From contig NZ_JAKOGG010000001.1 in the NCBI RefSeq assembly GCF_022321485.1, forward strand, positions 482,100-546,099: a stretch of DNA of 64,000 bases, written 5' to 3'. Below the pieces are notes generated by a model. The model was not told where the DNA came from. It saw only the letters and a program-made list of their open reading frames with translations, and ran no database searches. This stretch comes from Shewanella electrica (lineage in GTDB: Bacteria > Pseudomonadota > Gammaproteobacteria > Enterobacterales > Shewanellaceae). Each line of letters begins with the position of its first letter. Position 1 is the stretch's first letter. The position numbers and the translations under genes are program-made. This document shows positions 49,510 through 60,099 of this stretch, piece by piece.

Positions 49510-49806
49510 ATGAAACGTTTGCTACTGCTGGGTATTGTCTTATTAGCTGTGCTACAACACCGGCTCTGGATGGGTGATAACAGCCTCACCGAGTACTTCC
49601 AATTACAGCACCAAATCGCCGAGCAGACTGCGAGTAATAGCCAATTGCAGCAACGCAATAATGCGTTGATGGCTGAAATTACCGATCTGCGTAGTGGGAC
49701 AGAAGCCATTGAAGAGCGGGCTCGCAATGAGCTTGGGCTCATCAAAAAGGGCGAAACCTTTTATCGTGTCGTGGGCGGAGAACAACGCTCAATGGCCGCC
49801 AATTAG
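49510..49806 (+). CDS. ftsB: Cell division protein FtsB
   Basis: A 98-aa bitopic divisome protein. A short cytoplasmic start (MKRLLLLGIVLLAVLQHRLWMG) forms the membrane helix, followed by a periplasmic leucine-zipper-like coiled coil (LQHQIAEQTASNSQLQQRNNALMAEI) and the conserved EERARNELGLIKKGETFYRV. It forms the FtsQLB complex. The in-frame GTG at 49495 is an unlikely start. Confidence 0.93.
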   Translation: MKRLLLLGIVLLAVLQHRLWMGDNSLTEYFQLQHQIAEQTASNSQLQQRNNALMAEITDLRSGTEAIEERARNELGLIKKGETFYRVVGGEQRSMAAN

Positions 49807-49852
49807 TCTGGCTATAGCCAGCGTTTTTTAGCGCGTGAGTTAACCATTCAAC

Positions 49853-50569
49853 ATGAATCACTTCTCCCAAGAGATTATTGCCATTGTGCCTGCTGCGGGA
49901 ATCGGCAGTCGTATGCAAGCGCAGTGCCCCAAACAGTATTTGCCATTAGCGGGCAGCTGTATTTTGTCGGTAACGCTGAATGTGTTATTGAGCCATCCCG
50001 CCATCAGCCGAGTGGTGGTGGCACTACATCCGCAAGATGAGTACTTTGCCAAGTTGCCCGAGGCGCAACATCCTAAATTAACCCAAGTGATTGGTGGCGG
50101 AGAACGCGTTGATTCGGTGATTGCCGCGTTAGCCTCGTTGCATGAAGTTGATGCGTGGGCGTTAGTGCACGATGCGGCCAGACCGTGTTTGACGCATCAG
50201 GACATCGACAAGTTAATCGCAAGTCAACGCCAATTTCCGCAAGGGGCCATCTTAGCCGCGCCAGTGCGTGACACAATGAAGCGCGCCAGTGGCAATGGCT
50301 GTATCGATACTACTGTGCCAAGGGAAGCGTTATGGCATGCGTTAACACCTCAGTTTTTCCCTGCGCTGCAGTTAAAACAGATACTGCAACAAGCGGTGGC
50401 TGCGGGCGTAAACGTTACCGATGAAGCCTCTGCCATGGAGTGGGCCGGTATCATGCCCGGATTAGTCAGTGGCCGCGCTGACAATATCAAAGTGACCCAC
50501 CCGGATGATTTGCCCCTCGCACAACTGTATCTATCTCATCACCAACACATCAAACAAGCATTGGAGTAA
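49853..50569 (+). CDS. ispD: 2-C-methyl-D-erythritol 4-phosphate cytidylyltransferase
   Basis: MEP-pathway enzyme of 238 aa that attaches CMP to methylerythritol phosphate. VPAAGIGSRMQAQCPKQYLPLAG is the CTP-binding loop, VHDAARPCL and DNIKVTHPDDL are family signatures. It lies 47 bp after ftsB and 3 bp before ispF, the usual order. Confidence 0.95.
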   Translation: MNHFSQEIIAIVPAAGIGSRMQAQCPKQYLPLAGSCILSVTLNVLLSHPAISRVVVALHPQDEYFAKLPEAQHPKLTQVIGGGERVDSVIAALASLHEVDAWALVHDAARPCLTHQDIDKLIASQRQFPQGAILAAPVRDTMKRASGNGCIDTTVPREALWHALTPQFFPALQLKQILQQAVAAGVNVTDEASAMEWAGIMPGLVSGRADNIKVTHPDDLPLAQLYLSHHQHIKQALE

Positions 50570-50572
50570 CAG

Positions 50573-51055
50573 ATGAATTTACGTATTGGTCATGGTTTTG
50601 ATGTCCACAAGTTTGGTGGTGACAAGCCGCTGATGCTAGGCGGTGTCGAAGTCCCGTATGAATGTGGTTTGATTGCGCACTCTGATGGTGATGTGGTGCT
50701 GCATGCGATTTCTGATGCTATTTTAGGTGCGGTAGCGCTCGGCGATATCGGTAAGCATTTCCCCGATACTGCTGCCGAGTTTGCCGGTGCTGATAGCCGT
50801 GTGCTGCTACGTCATTGCCTGAAGTTGGCGCACAACAAAGGTTATTACGTGGGGAATTTAGATGTGACTGTGATAGCCCAAGCACCGAAGATGCTGCCGC
50901 ATATCGAAGCCATTCGCGCCGTATTGGCCCAAGATTTACAGGTGGATATTGACGCTATCAATGTCAAAGCCACCACGACTGAAAAACTCGGCTTTACTGG
51001 CCGTAAAGAAGGTATCGCTGTAGAAGCTGTGGTACTGATGCAAGGAAACATTTAA
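50573..51055 (+). CDS. ispF: 2-C-methyl-D-erythritol 2,4-cyclodiphosphate synthase
   Basis: MEP-pathway enzyme of 160 aa. The metal-binding [12 protein letters not shown], the [21 protein letters not shown] block and [17 protein letters not shown] are diagnostic. It starts 3 bp after ispD and ends one base before the truD start, so translation is coupled. Confidence 0.96.
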   Translation: MNLRIGHGFDVHKFGGDKPLMLGGVEVPYECGLIAHSDGDVVLHAISDAILGAVALGDIGKHFPDTAAEFAGADSRVLLRHCLKLAHNKGYYVGNLDVTVIAQAPKMLPHIEAIRAVLAQDLQVDIDAINVKATTTEKLGFTGRKEGIAVEAVVLMQGNI

Positions 51056-52129
51056 GTGAATACGCTGACTTATTTACACGGTGCACCGCTCACCACTGCT
51101 GATATTCGTACTGAGAATGCCGACTTTGTCGTGCAGGAGATTCTGCCGTTTACCATGACTGGCGAAGGCGAACACCATCTGCTGTATATCCAAAAAGATG
51201 GTCTCAATACCGTCGAAGTGGCAGAACGACTCTCCAAGTTTGCTAAAGTGCATCCGCGGGATGTGAGTTACGCCGGTCAAAAAGATAAAAATGCCATCAC
51301 TGAACAGTGGTTCTGCGTGCGTATTCCCGGTAAAGAAACGCCAGATTGGCACAACCTCAATGGTGAGCGTTTAACGGTGTTGCAAGCTGTACGACATAAC
51401 AAGAAGTTACGAATTGGTGCATTGTCTGGTAACCGATTTAAGCTAACCTTGCGTAACGTTGTTGGTATGGATGCGCTGCTAGAGCGTTTGGCGCAAGTCA
51501 AGCAACTTGGTGTACCGAACTATTTTGGTGAACAACGTTTTGGCAATGATGGCGCTAATATTCAAAAAGCACGCGATATGTTTGCTGGCAAAAAAGTGAA
51601 AAGCAGCAACCAGAAAGCGATGTTCTTGTCAGCAATGCGTTCACTGGTATTTAACCAAGTGGTGACACAGCGTTTGGCACAACATCAATTGCAGCCGCTC
51701 GCGGGTGATTGCGTCATGCTAGCGGGCTCTCGTAGCTTCTTTACCGTTGAACAGTGGGATGATGAACTGCTCGGCCGTTTAACGAGCCGTGATATTCAAT
51801 TATCAGCGCCACTTTGGGGCGACGGCGAACTGCCATCTGCTTCAGACGCAGCGGCTGTAGAGCTGGCGGCGTTAGCGGGTTACGAGAGTGATTTGGCCGG
51901 GTTGGAAAAGTACGACTTGAAACAAGAGCGTCGACCTTTGTTGCTCTTGGCTGATAACTTTAGTTGGCAACAGCTTAACGACGATGCCATCACGCTGGAC
52001 TTTGTGCTGCCCGCCGGGGCATTTGCTACCTCAGTGCTGCGCGAGTTGGCACAATATCAAGACATGGCCGATGTCCGTCGGCAGCAGTGGCTAGCTGAGC
52101 GCGAGCAGCAGGAAGGTGACAACGCATGA
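51056..52129 (+). CDS. truD: tRNA pseudouridine(13) synthase TruD
   Basis: A 357-aa pseudouridine synthase that modifies U13 of tRNA-Glu. The catalytic Asp lies in the conserved [16 protein letters not shown] segment (near residue 80), with [12 protein letters not shown] further on. A GTG start directly follows the ispF stop. The last four bases overlap surE (ATGA). Confidence 0.93.
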   Translation: MNTLTYLHGAPLTTADIRTENADFVVQEILPFTMTGEGEHHLLYIQKDGLNTVEVAERLSKFAKVHPRDVSYAGQKDKNAITEQWFCVRIPGKETPDWHNLNGERLTVLQAVRHNKKLRIGALSGNRFKLTLRNVVGMDALLERLAQVKQLGVPNYFGEQRFGNDGANIQKARDMFAGKKVKSSNQKAMFLSAMRSLVFNQVVTQRLAQHQLQPLAGDCVMLAGSRSFFTVEQWDDELLGRLTSRDIQLSAPLWGDGELPSASDAAAVELAALAGYESDLAGLEKYDLKQERRPLLLLADNFSWQQLNDDAITLDFVLPAGAFATSVLRELAQYQDMADVRRQQWLAEREQQEGDNA

Positions 52130-52872
52130 ACATTCTGATCAGTAACGATGACGGAGTGAATGCGGTTGGCATTAAAGTTCTTACCGAGGCGTTGAGCCGT
52201 GTCGGCGACACTTTAACAGTGGCTCCCGATCGCAACTGTTCTGGTGCAAGTAACTCTTTAACCTTGACTAACCCTTTAAGAATTAATAGGTTAGATAACG
52301 GTTATATTGCGGTAAACGGTACGCCGACGGATTGTGTGCATTTGGCGATACGCCAACTGTGTGAACAGGAGCCAGATATTGTGGTTTCTGGTATCAATGC
52401 TGGTGCCAATCTCGGTGATGATACTCTGTACTCCGGTACCGTTGCTGCGGCGATGGAGGGGCGCTTTCTCGGCCTGCCTGCCATTGCGGTATCGTTGGCT
52501 GGGCGCCAGTTGGTGCATTACGGTACCGCTGCGGCTTACACGGTAAAGATCATTGAAGGGCTGATTCGTCACCCATTAGATGCGGACCAAATTCTCAATA
52601 TCAACGTGCCGGATTTGCCGCTAGATCAGATTAAAGGTGTGCGCGTGACCCGTTTGGGCACGCGCCACAAAGCAGAAGATATGATTAAAACGCAGGACCC
52701 ACATGGCCGTGATATCTTCTGGCTTGGGCCTGTTGGAGCTGAACTCGACAGCGCCGAAGACACCGACTTTTACGCTGTGGCTGAAGGTTATGTGTCGATA
52801 ACCCCGTTAACCGTTGATTTAACTGCTTATCGGCAGTTAGCCAAATTAAAGGAATGGATTGATACACTATGA
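52126..52872 (+). CDS. surE: 5'/3'-nucleotidase SurE
   Basis: Metal-dependent nucleotidase of 248 aa (survival protein). N-terminal [14 protein letters not shown] carries the metal-binding Asp pair; [25 protein letters not shown] and [25 protein letters not shown] complete the active site. It overlaps both truD and pcm by four bases, indicating an operon active near stationary phase. Confidence 0.95.
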   Translation: MNILISNDDGVNAVGIKVLTEALSRVGDTLTVAPDRNCSGASNSLTLTNPLRINRLDNGYIAVNGTPTDCVHLAIRQLCEQEPDIVVSGINAGANLGDDTLYSGTVAAAMEGRFLGLPAIAVSLAGRQLVHYGTAAAYTVKIIEGLIRHPLDADQILNINVPDLPLDQIKGVRVTRLGTRHKAEDMIKTQDPHGRDIFWLGPVGAELDSAEDTDFYAVAEGYVSITPLTVDLTAYRQLAKLKEWIDTL

Positions 52873-53507
52873 GTCGCATGGCTTCTGCTTCTGCTGCGGT
52901 GCAGCTGTCGCAACGTCTAGCCCAATCGGGTATTCGTAATCCAGAGGTGTTGCAAGTGATTGCCCAAACACCAAGGGAGCTATTTATTGATGGGGCGCTG
53001 ACTCATAAGGCGTATGAGAATACCGCCTTGCCGATTGGCTCAGGGCAAACCATTTCCCAACCGTACATTGTGGCACGGATGACCGAGCTACTAATGGAAC
53101 ATCAACCCAAGCTGGTATTAGAGATTGGCACTGGCTCTGGTTACCAAGCGGCCATTTTGGCGCAAATGGTGCCACAGCTTTGTACGGTCGAGCGCATTAA
53201 AAGCTTACAGATCCAAGCGCGCCAACGGTTAAAGCGGCTCGATTTGCACAATATAGCCTTTAAATATGGCGATGGTTGGCAAGGCTGGGCGAATCGTGCG
53301 CCATTTGACGCCATCATTGTGACCGCTGCGGCGGCTGAAGTTCCGGTGGCGTTATTGCAGCAACTTGCCGAAGACGGTGTGTTGATTATTCCGGTAGGTG
53401 ACGACAGCCAGCAATTGTTGAAGATTCAGCGGCAAGGGGCACAGTATATTTCTACGGTGATTGAGGCCGTTAAGTTTGTGCCATTAATCAATGGAGACTT
53501 AGCCTGA
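52869..53507 (+). CDS. pcm: Protein-L-isoaspartate O-methyltransferase
   Basis: Repairs damaged aspartyl residues using S-adenosylmethionine; 212 aa. SAM motif [37 protein letters not shown] and [22 protein letters not shown] match the family. The ATGA overlap with surE couples the two genes. Confidence 0.95.
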   Translation: MSRMASASAAVQLSQRLAQSGIRNPEVLQVIAQTPRELFIDGALTHKAYENTALPIGSGQTISQPYIVARMTELLMEHQPKLVLEIGTGSGYQAAILAQMVPQLCTVERIKSLQIQARQRLKRLDLHNIAFKYGDGWQGWANRAPFDAIIVTAAAAEVPVALLQQLAEDGVLIIPVGDDSQQLLKIQRQGAQYISTVIEAVKFVPLINGDLA

Positions 53508-53527
53508 ATCATGGAACGGGGAGCACA

Positions 53528-54469
53528 GTGCGCCAGTATTTAACCAAGCACAATATCAATTGCACCAATAAGCGGCTTTGTCGCTTATTTTGGAGTGTAT
53601 TTGTTATTTTTGTGTTAACTGGCTGTAGTTTTCAAGCATCCCGTCCCGCCCCAGTCTATTCATTGCAGCAAGCTCAGTCACCCAGATTTGAAAAAGGTTC
53701 TATTAATTCGGCAACTTACAAGGTAAAAAGCGGTGATACCTTATATTCAATCGCCTGGGGCGCAGACAAAGATTTCCGTTATTTAGCCCAACTAAATAAG
53801 CTAGACCGCAGTTACACCATCTATCCTGGACAGGTACTACGTTTAGCGCCTATTAGCGCTAAAAAGCGAACAGTATCTGCTACGCCTGCCGTAAAACACC
53901 CGCATAAAACTAAAGTTGTAGAAGATAAATCTCCTAAAAAACAACAGGTTGTAAAAAATAACGCTAGTCATAAAAAATCAACACAAAATACACAAAAAAC
54001 ACTTGCTTCGGCAGATAATAATTCGTACCCTGTCACAACTGGTAAACAAAATGTTAACGCGGTCATTAAGAAAGATGATCCAATGCTCCCGGAAAAAGTC
54101 GGGCGTTGGATATGGCCCGCGAATGGCAAATTAGTTGGTACGTTTTCCGGTGGAGAACAAGGAAACAAAGGGATAAAAATCTCGGGGAATCGAGGCGATA
54201 TAATCAAAGCCGCAGCTGATGGTCGCGTGGTATATGCTGGTAATGCTCTACGAGGATACGGGAACCTCGTCATTATTAAGCATAGCGATGATTACTTAAG
54301 TGCTTATGCCCACTCCGATAAGATTTTAGTGAAGGAAAAACAGCAGGTTTCAGCAGGACAGACGGTTGCCTTGATGGGCAGCTCTGGTACTAACCAAGTG
54401 ATGTTGCATTTTGAGATCAGATATCTTGGCAAGTCGGTAAACCCGCTCACTTATTTACCTAGACGCTAA
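53528..54469 (+). CDS. nlpD: Lipoprotein NlpD, cell-division amidase activator
   Basis: Outer-membrane lipoprotein of 313 aa with a GTG start. A hydrophobic segment ends in the lipobox LTGC (near residue 33), followed by a LysM domain (YKVKSGDTLYSIAWGADKDFRYLAQLN, about 64-107), a Lys-rich low-complexity linker (108-190) and a C-terminal LytM/M23 domain. The zinc ligands of active M23 enzymes appear to be lost (GNKGIKISGNRGD in place of HxxxD), as in NlpD that activates AmiC. In E. coli the main rpoS promoter lies inside nlpD. Confidence 0.92.
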   Translation: MRQYLTKHNINCTNKRLCRLFWSVFVIFVLTGCSFQASRPAPVYSLQQAQSPRFEKGSINSATYKVKSGDTLYSIAWGADKDFRYLAQLNKLDRSYTIYPGQVLRLAPISAKKRTVSATPAVKHPHKTKVVEDKSPKKQQVVKNNASHKKSTQNTQKTLASADNNSYPVTTGKQNVNAVIKKDDPMLPEKVGRWIWPANGKLVGTFSGGEQGNKGIKISGNRGDIIKAAADGRVVYAGNALRGYGNLVIIKHSDDYLSAYAHSDKILVKEKQQVSAGQTVALMGSSGTNQVMLHFEIRYLGKSVNPLTYLPRR

Positions 54470-54543
54470 TTGTTTAGGCGCCAATTTGGCATTGGAGGAG
54501 TTACACAATGTAGTTGTCTTTTTCATTTTCGGGAGAGCACATC

Positions 54544-55494
54544 ATGAGCCGCAATAATACCAATGCTTCTTACAAAGAATTCCAAGATTTTTCGGTAAAC
54601 GACGTTGAAGCCGTGCAAAACGATGCACTGGCAGATATGGTCCAAGACGATCTGCAAAAGAACCTCGACGCCACCCAGCTCTATCTGAGCGAAATCGGTT
54701 TTTCCCCGCTACTTACTGCTGAAGAAGAAGTTTACTTTTCTCGCAAAGCACTTAAAGGCTGTGAGAAGTCTCGTAATCGTATGATCGAGAGTAACTTACG
54801 CTTAGTGGTGAAAATCTCTCGTCGCTATAACAATCGTGGTTTAGCGCTGTTAGATTTGATCGAAGAAGGTAACCTCGGTTTAATCCGCGCAGTGGAAAAG
54901 TTTGACCCAGAGCGTGGCTTCCGCTTCTCAACCTATGCAACGTGGTGGATTCGTCAAACCATTGAGCGCGCCATCATGAACCAAACGCGCACCATCCGCT
55001 TGCCTATCCATGTGGTTAAAGAGCTGAATGTGTATCTGCGTACTGCCCGTGAACTGGCGCAAAAGCTGGATCATGAGCCTACCGCAGAAGAGATTGCAGA
55101 ACGGCTCAATGTGGCCAGTGCTGACGTTAGCCGCATGTTGAAGCTCAACGAAAAGATTACTTCGGTTGATACACCGATCGGCGGCGATAATGATAAAGCC
55201 CTGCTGGACGTATTAACTGATGAAGATATGAACACGCCTGACTCACAAGTGCAGGATGAAGATATCTCTAAATCGGTTGTGAAGTGGCTTAACGAGCTGA
55301 ATTCCAAACAACGTGAAGTGTTGGCACGCCGTTTTGGGTTACTGGGTTATGAGCCTGCCACCTTAGAAGACGTAGGAGCTGAGATTGGCTTGACCCGTGA
55401 ACGTGTAAGACAAATCCAAGTGGAAGCACTGAAACGTTTACGTGAAATGCTGTCATCACAAGGGCTGTCTGTCGAAGCGTTGTTCCGCATGTAA
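54544..55494 (+). CDS. rpoS: RNA polymerase sigma factor RpoS
   Basis: Stationary-phase and general-stress sigma factor of 316 aa. Region 2 contains [55 protein letters not shown]; region 4 ends [30 protein letters not shown]. The ATG at 54544 has CGGGAG 9 nt upstream; a TTG at 54514 would add ten residues. Located after nlpD as usual. Slightly shorter than E. coli RpoS (330). Confidence 0.95.
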   Translation: MSRNNTNASYKEFQDFSVNDVEAVQNDALADMVQDDLQKNLDATQLYLSEIGFSPLLTAEEEVYFSRKALKGCEKSRNRMIESNLRLVVKISRRYNNRGLALLDLIEEGNLGLIRAVEKFDPERGFRFSTYATWWIRQTIERAIMNQTRTIRLPIHVVKELNVYLRTARELAQKLDHEPTAEEIAERLNVASADVSRMLKLNEKITSVDTPIGGDNDKALLDVLTDEDMNTPDSQVQDEDISKSVVKWLNELNSKQREVLARRFGLLGYEPATLEDVGAEIGLTRERVRQIQVEALKRLREMLSSQGLSVEALFRM

Positions 55495-55520
55495 TCACTG
55501 CTTATCTCTTTGTTGTAGCA

Positions 55521-55549
55521 AAAAAGCGCACTGTGAAGTGCGCTTTTTA
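55521..55549. terminator. Bidirectional terminator between rpoS and mutS
   Basis: AAAAGCGCACT pairs with AGTGCGCTTTT around GTGA, with A and T runs on either side. It separates the convergent rpoS and mutS genes. Confidence 0.85.
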
Positions 55550-55564
55550 CATTTACAGCCTCGG

Positions 55565-58162
55565 TTAACGTTGTTTCGCCAGTGAGGTGAGTTGGTACAG
55601 TAAATCCAACGCGGCTTTTGGCGTTAACTCATTGGGGTCAATCGCTTGTAGCATGGTCTCCAACTCGGAAACTTCCTCGAGTGCCAGCGAGGTTTGTACT
55701 GGTGCCAGGCTAGTTTGTGCCACGACCGTTTGCCCGTCATCGCGGCTTTCTAACTGCTGTAATTTAGTTTTAGCCGCGCGGATTACTGTTTGTGGTACGC
55801 CAGCTAGTGCCGCCACTTGTAAACCATAACTCTTGCTCGCTGCGCCTTCTTGCACCGCATGCATAAACACAATGGAATCATCGTGTTCAATAGCGTCCAA
55901 GTGCACGTTGATCACTTGTGGCAGTAACTCGGCTAATTGCGTTAGCTCAAAGTAGTGGGTGGCAAATAGCGTGAGTGCGCCAATCTTTTGTGCCAAATAC
56001 TCTGCTGCTGACCATGCCAGTGATAGCCCATCATAAGTAGAGGTTCCGCGGCCAATCTCATCCATTAACACTAAGCTATTTTGCGTGGCGTTGTGCAGGA
56101 TATTAGCTGTTTCAGTCATCTCCACCATGAAGGTTGAGCGACCAGAGGCGAGATCATCTGAGGCGCCAATACGCGTAAAGATTCGGTCAACAGGTCCAAT
56201 AACGGCTGAAGCCGCAGGCACGTAACTACCGATGTAAGCCATCAAGGTGATTAAGGCGACTTGACGCATATAAGTCGACTTACCGCCCATGTTGGGGCCA
56301 GTCACAATCAACATGCGTCGCTCAGGATTGAGTAACACCGGATTGGCGATGAATGGATTCTGGCTAACCGTTTCGACCACAGGGTGGCGGCCGTCACTGA
56401 TGTCGATGCCTGCGGTTGCCGTGAGTTGCGGGCATTGGTAGTTAAGCGTTTCAGCACGCTCGGCAAAATTGCTCAGTACATCTAGCTCAGCAGCGGCGAG
56501 GGCAAACTGCTGCAGCTCATGCAATTTCGGCAGCAGCAGATCAAATAACTCTTCCCATAACTGTTTTTCTAACGCCAGCGCTTTACCTTGACTGGAAAGG
56601 ACCTTTTCCTCATATTCCTTCAGCTCAGGAATGATGTAACGTTCGGTATTTTTTAACGTTTGGCGACGTTGGTAACTCAATGGCACCAAGGCGGATTGAC
56701 CGCGAGACACTTCAATAAAGTAACCGTGTACTTTGTTAAAGCCCACTTTAAGCGTGGCGATGCCAGTTTGCTCTTTTTCACGGGTTTCAAGACGTTGCAG
56801 ATAATCGGTGGCACCTTGGCTCAGACCGCGCCATTCGTCTAATTCGCTGTGGTAACCTGCGCGGATCACGCCGCCGTCGCGAATAAGTACCGGTGGATTA
56901 TCAACAATCGCGTTTTGCAGTAGCTCTAGTTCACTCGGAAATTCATTGAGTGCACCATACAAATCTTGCAGGTGTTCACTACCGCTATCTGCAATGGCAC
57001 TGCGTACTTCTGGCAAGGTTGCTAACGCATCACGCAGACGGGCAAGGTCGCGAGGACGTGCGTTACGGATCGCCAACCGCGCGATAATACGTTCCACATC
57101 GCCAATAGATTTTAATAATTCATGCAAGGCTTCAAACTGGCCACTGTTCAGTAGGTCAGTTACTGCAGCATGGCGTAGGCTGACGCGTTGCTGGTGGCGC
57201 AGCGGTTGGTGGATCCAGCGCTGCAGCATGCGGCTGCCCATGGCAGTTGCGGTTCTATCCAATACCGATGCCAGGGTGTTTTCCAGCCCGCCAGCTAAGT
57301 TGACGGTAAGCTCTAAATTGCGGCGGGTTGCCGCATCTAACACCACCGTATCGCTTGGGCTAAATTGGGTGATGCTATTGATGTGGGGCAGGGCAGTGCG
57401 CTGGGTGTCTTTCACATACTGAATCAAACAACCGGCCGCTTGCAGCGATAAACGAGCGTTATCGACACCAAAGCCACGCAGATCTTTGGTGCCAAACTGC
57501 TCCAGCAGTTGTCGGAGTGCAGTATCTAAATCAAATTCCCATTCAGGGCGGCGACGGGCGCCTTTAACATCACTGACTAAATGTTTGTGGGTGAAGTCTT
57601 CGCTATACAGTAATTCTGCTGGACGTGTACGCTGTAACTCGGCTTCTAGCGCTTCTAACGTGTTGAGTTCTGCGATAATAAACCGACCGGAGGCGACGTC
57701 CAAGGTGGCAAAACCAAAGCCTTTTTTGCCTTCGTAAACCGCGGCTAATAAGTTATCGCGTCGCTCTTGCAGCAGGGCTTCATCGGTTAAGGTCCCCGGG
57801 GTAACAATCCGCACCACTTTGCGTTCAACCGGGCCTTTTGCTAATGCTGGGTCGCCAATCTGTTCACAAATAGCGACCGATTCGCCTTGTTGTACTAGCT
57901 TGGCTAAGTAGTTATCCACGGCGTGGTAAGGAATACCCGCCATTGGGATCGGGTCTCCACCGCTCTTACCGCGGGCGGTAAGTGAAATCCCTAACAACTC
58001 GGATGCTCGTTTTGCATCACTGTAAAACAGCTCGTAGAAGTCGCCCATGCGATAAAACAGCAGCATATCGCTGTGCTCTGCTTTCATCTGCAAGTACTGG
58101 CGCATCATCGGGGTATGTTTTTCCAAATCCTCTAAATCCGGCGTTTGGCTGTGAATACTCAT
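55565..58162 (-). CDS. mutS: DNA mismatch repair protein MutS
   Basis: Mismatch-recognition ATPase of 865 aa. The mismatch-contact motif FYE lies in [13 protein letters not shown] (near residue 40). Walker A is [13 protein letters not shown] (near 623) and Walker [16 protein letters not shown] (near 697), followed by [13 protein letters not shown]. It is transcribed toward rpoS and away from recA. Confidence 0.95.
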   Translation of the reverse strand: MSIHSQTPDLEDLEKHTPMMRQYLQMKAEHSDMLLFYRMGDFYELFYSDAKRASELLGISLTARGKSGGDPIPMAGIPYHAVDNYLAKLVQQGESVAICEQIGDPALAKGPVERKVVRIVTPGTLTDEALLQERRDNLLAAVYEGKKGFGFATLDVASGRFIIAELNTLEALEAELQRTRPAELLYSEDFTHKHLVSDVKGARRRPEWEFDLDTALRQLLEQFGTKDLRGFGVDNARLSLQAAGCLIQYVKDTQRTALPHINSITQFSPSDTVVLDAATRRNLELTVNLAGGLENTLASVLDRTATAMGSRMLQRWIHQPLRHQQRVSLRHAAVTDLLNSGQFEALHELLKSIGDVERIIARLAIRNARPRDLARLRDALATLPEVRSAIADSGSEHLQDLYGALNEFPSELELLQNAIVDNPPVLIRDGGVIRAGYHSELDEWRGLSQGATDYLQRLETREKEQTGIATLKVGFNKVHGYFIEVSRGQSALVPLSYQRRQTLKNTERYIIPELKEYEEKVLSSQGKALALEKQLWEELFDLLLPKLHELQQFALAAAELDVLSNFAERAETLNYQCPQLTATAGIDISDGRHPVVETVSQNPFIANPVLLNPERRMLIVTGPNMGGKSTYMRQVALITLMAYIGSYVPAASAVIGPVDRIFTRIGASDDLASGRSTFMVEMTETANILHNATQNSLVLMDEIGRGTSTYDGLSLAWSAAEYLAQKIGALTLFATHYFELTQLAELLPQVINVHLDAIEHDDSIVFMHAVQEGAASKSYGLQVAALAGVPQTVIRAAKTKLQQLESRDDGQTVVAQTSLAPVQTSLALEEVSELETMLQAIDPNELTPKAALDLLYQLTSLAKQR

Positions 58163-58317
58163 AGTTTCCTTGTCTTCTTTGATGCTAGGGATGTTACTTT
58201 GGGCGTCATCTTACCAGCTCTGACACGCGCTTTAACGGCGTGCTACAAAATTTTTGCCACTAAATTTCAAACACTTTAGCTAACCGTAGAAGAAATAATC
58301 TGATCCAGCACTTGATA

Positions 58318-58333
58318 CTGTATGATTGTACAG
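58318..58333 (+). promoter_or_regulatory. LexA box upstream of recA
   Basis: CTGTATGATTGTACAG is an exact CTGT-N8-ACAG match, 78 bp before the recA start. Confidence 0.9.
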
Positions 58334-58411
58334 TATACTAACCGCAATTAAGTTCATCGCAATCGGGAGTCAGTAGTACTCCATGCAGGTTTCGAGCACA
58401 GAGGGACAGAT

Positions 58412-59482
58412 ATGAAGATCGATGCAAATAAAGAGAAAGCGTTAAATGCCGTGTTGGGCCAAATTGAAAAACAATTTGGTAAAGGCTCCATTATGAAGCT
58501 GGGTGAAGACCGTAGTATGGATGTCGCCACTATCTCAACCGGTTCGCTTTCATTGGACGTTGCGTTGGGCGCTGGTGGTTTGCCATTGGGCCGTATCGTT
58601 GAAATTTATGGTCCTGAATCTTCAGGTAAAACTACGCTGACATTGGAAGTGATTGCCGCAGCGCAACGTGAAGGTAAAGTCTGTGCCTTTATCGATGCCG
58701 AGCACGCACTTGATCCTATCTATGCCCGTAAGTTAGGCGTAGATATTGATAACCTGCTGTGTTCACAACCCGATACTGGTGAACAAGCGTTGGAAATCTG
58801 TGATGCGCTGACTCGCAGTGGTGCTGTTGACGTGATCATCGTCGACTCAGTTGCAGCATTGACGCCAAAAGCGGAAATCGAAGGCGAAATCGGTGATTCT
58901 CACATGGGCCTAGCGGCACGTATGATGAGCCAAGCGATGCGTAAACTTGCGGGTAACTTGAAGCAGTCAAACACACTGCTGATCTTCATCAACCAAATCC
59001 GTATGAAAATTGGTGTGATGTTTGGTAACCCTGAAACCACCACGGGTGGTAACGCGCTGAAATTCTACGCTTCTGTACGTTTAGATATCCGTCGTACCGG
59101 TTCTATCAAAGAAGGCGATGAAGTTGTAGGTAACGAAACCCGCGTTAAAGTGGTGAAGAACAAAGTTGCAGCACCATTTAAACAGGCTGAGTTCCAAATC
59201 CTTTACGGTAAAGGTATCAACCGTGTGGGTGAGCTGGTGGACTTAGGTGTAGCACACAAGTTGGTTGAAAAAGCGGGTGCTTGGTACAGCTACAAAGGTG
59301 ACAAGATTGGTCAAGGCCGTGCCAACGCTGGTAAGTTCTTGCAAGACAATCCAGAGATTGCCAAAGAGATTGATGTCGCATTGCGTGAAATGCTGCTGCA
59401 CAAAGGTGGCATGCCAGCTGGCGATGACAATGACAACAACAATGAAGGCAATGTGGATCTCGAAACTGGAGAAGTGTTCTGA
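58412..59482 (+). CDS. recA: Recombinase RecA
   Basis: A 356-aa strand-exchange ATPase and SOS coprotease. Walker [10 protein letters not shown] lies near residue 67, [22 protein letters not shown] carries Walker B, and [27 protein letters not shown] is loop 2. The C-terminus is acidic ([19 protein letters not shown]). Controlled by the LexA box upstream. Confidence 0.97.
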   Translation: MKIDANKEKALNAVLGQIEKQFGKGSIMKLGEDRSMDVATISTGSLSLDVALGAGGLPLGRIVEIYGPESSGKTTLTLEVIAAAQREGKVCAFIDAEHALDPIYARKLGVDIDNLLCSQPDTGEQALEICDALTRSGAVDVIIVDSVAALTPKAEIEGEIGDSHMGLAARMMSQAMRKLAGNLKQSNTLLIFINQIRMKIGVMFGNPETTTGGNALKFYASVRLDIRRTGSIKEGDEVVGNETRVKVVKNKVAAPFKQAEFQILYGKGINRVGELVDLGVAHKLVEKAGAWYSYKGDKIGQGRANAGKFLQDNPEIAKEIDVALREMLLHKGGMPAGDDNDNNNEGNVDLETGEVF

Positions 59483-59508
59483 GCGAACCCACTGCCAAAG
59501 CTGTCGCA

Positions 59509-59955
59509 GTGAACATTCTTGCTCGCTGTGACAAAAGCTGCGCCGCACTGGCGCAGCAACTTTTGCAAAAAGGCTTTGATGAAGTTGCTGTAGATGAAGC
59601 TGTCAGCTGGGCGTTGGAGTTGGGTTATCTCGATGACCAGCGTCTTGCTGAAGCTATATTGCGCTCGCAACTCACCAAACTGCATGGCCCCGCGAAAGTT
59701 GAGCAAGCTTTGCAATTAAAAGGCATTAGCAAACAACTTGCCGTGCAAGTACTCAATAACACTGAAGTTGATTGGTTTGCGCTAGCCGAACAACGACTGC
59801 AACGTAAGTTTGCTAACCTCGCGCCCGCCGCCGATTTTCAGGCAAAGCAAAAGCAGCAAGCGAAAATTGTGCGCCATCTATTAGGGCAGGGTTTTAACTA
59901 CGAGCAGGCGAATTACGCGCTCAGCAGCCATCTCCGTGAACTGACTAGCGATTAG
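59509..59955 (+). CDS. recX: Regulatory protein RecX
   Basis: RecA inhibitor, 148 aa from the GTG at 59509. Helical RecX repeats include LELGYLDDQRLAEAILRSQ and HGPAKVEQALQLKGIS. The N-terminus looks a little short for the family, which usually has extra residues before NILARxD. An in-frame CTG at 59479, overlapping the recA stop (CTGA) with GGAG 7 nt upstream, would add ten residues ([10 protein letters not shown]) and couple translation to recA. Confidence 0.88.
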   Translation: MNILARCDKSCAALAQQLLQKGFDEVAVDEAVSWALELGYLDDQRLAEAILRSQLTKLHGPAKVEQALQLKGISKQLAVQVLNNTEVDWFALAEQRLQRKFANLAPAADFQAKQKQQAKIVRHLLGQGFNYEQANYALSSHLRELTSD

Positions 59956-60099
59956 TCTTTCCATCTTATCCCGCACTATTTTTATTCCCATTGGTATTCT
60001 TACGCCGCACGCTTATAATGCGGGGCAATCCATAAGTTTGCGCTTGAGCCATATGCTTGAGCCTTATTGTTTAGTGCCAACGCAATTCAGGACGATTTC

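Noticed and set aside
56946-57422. Plus-strand 158-codon frame inside mutS
   Set aside because: Antisense shadow of an intact conserved gene with an unlikely Arg/Ser-rich composition.
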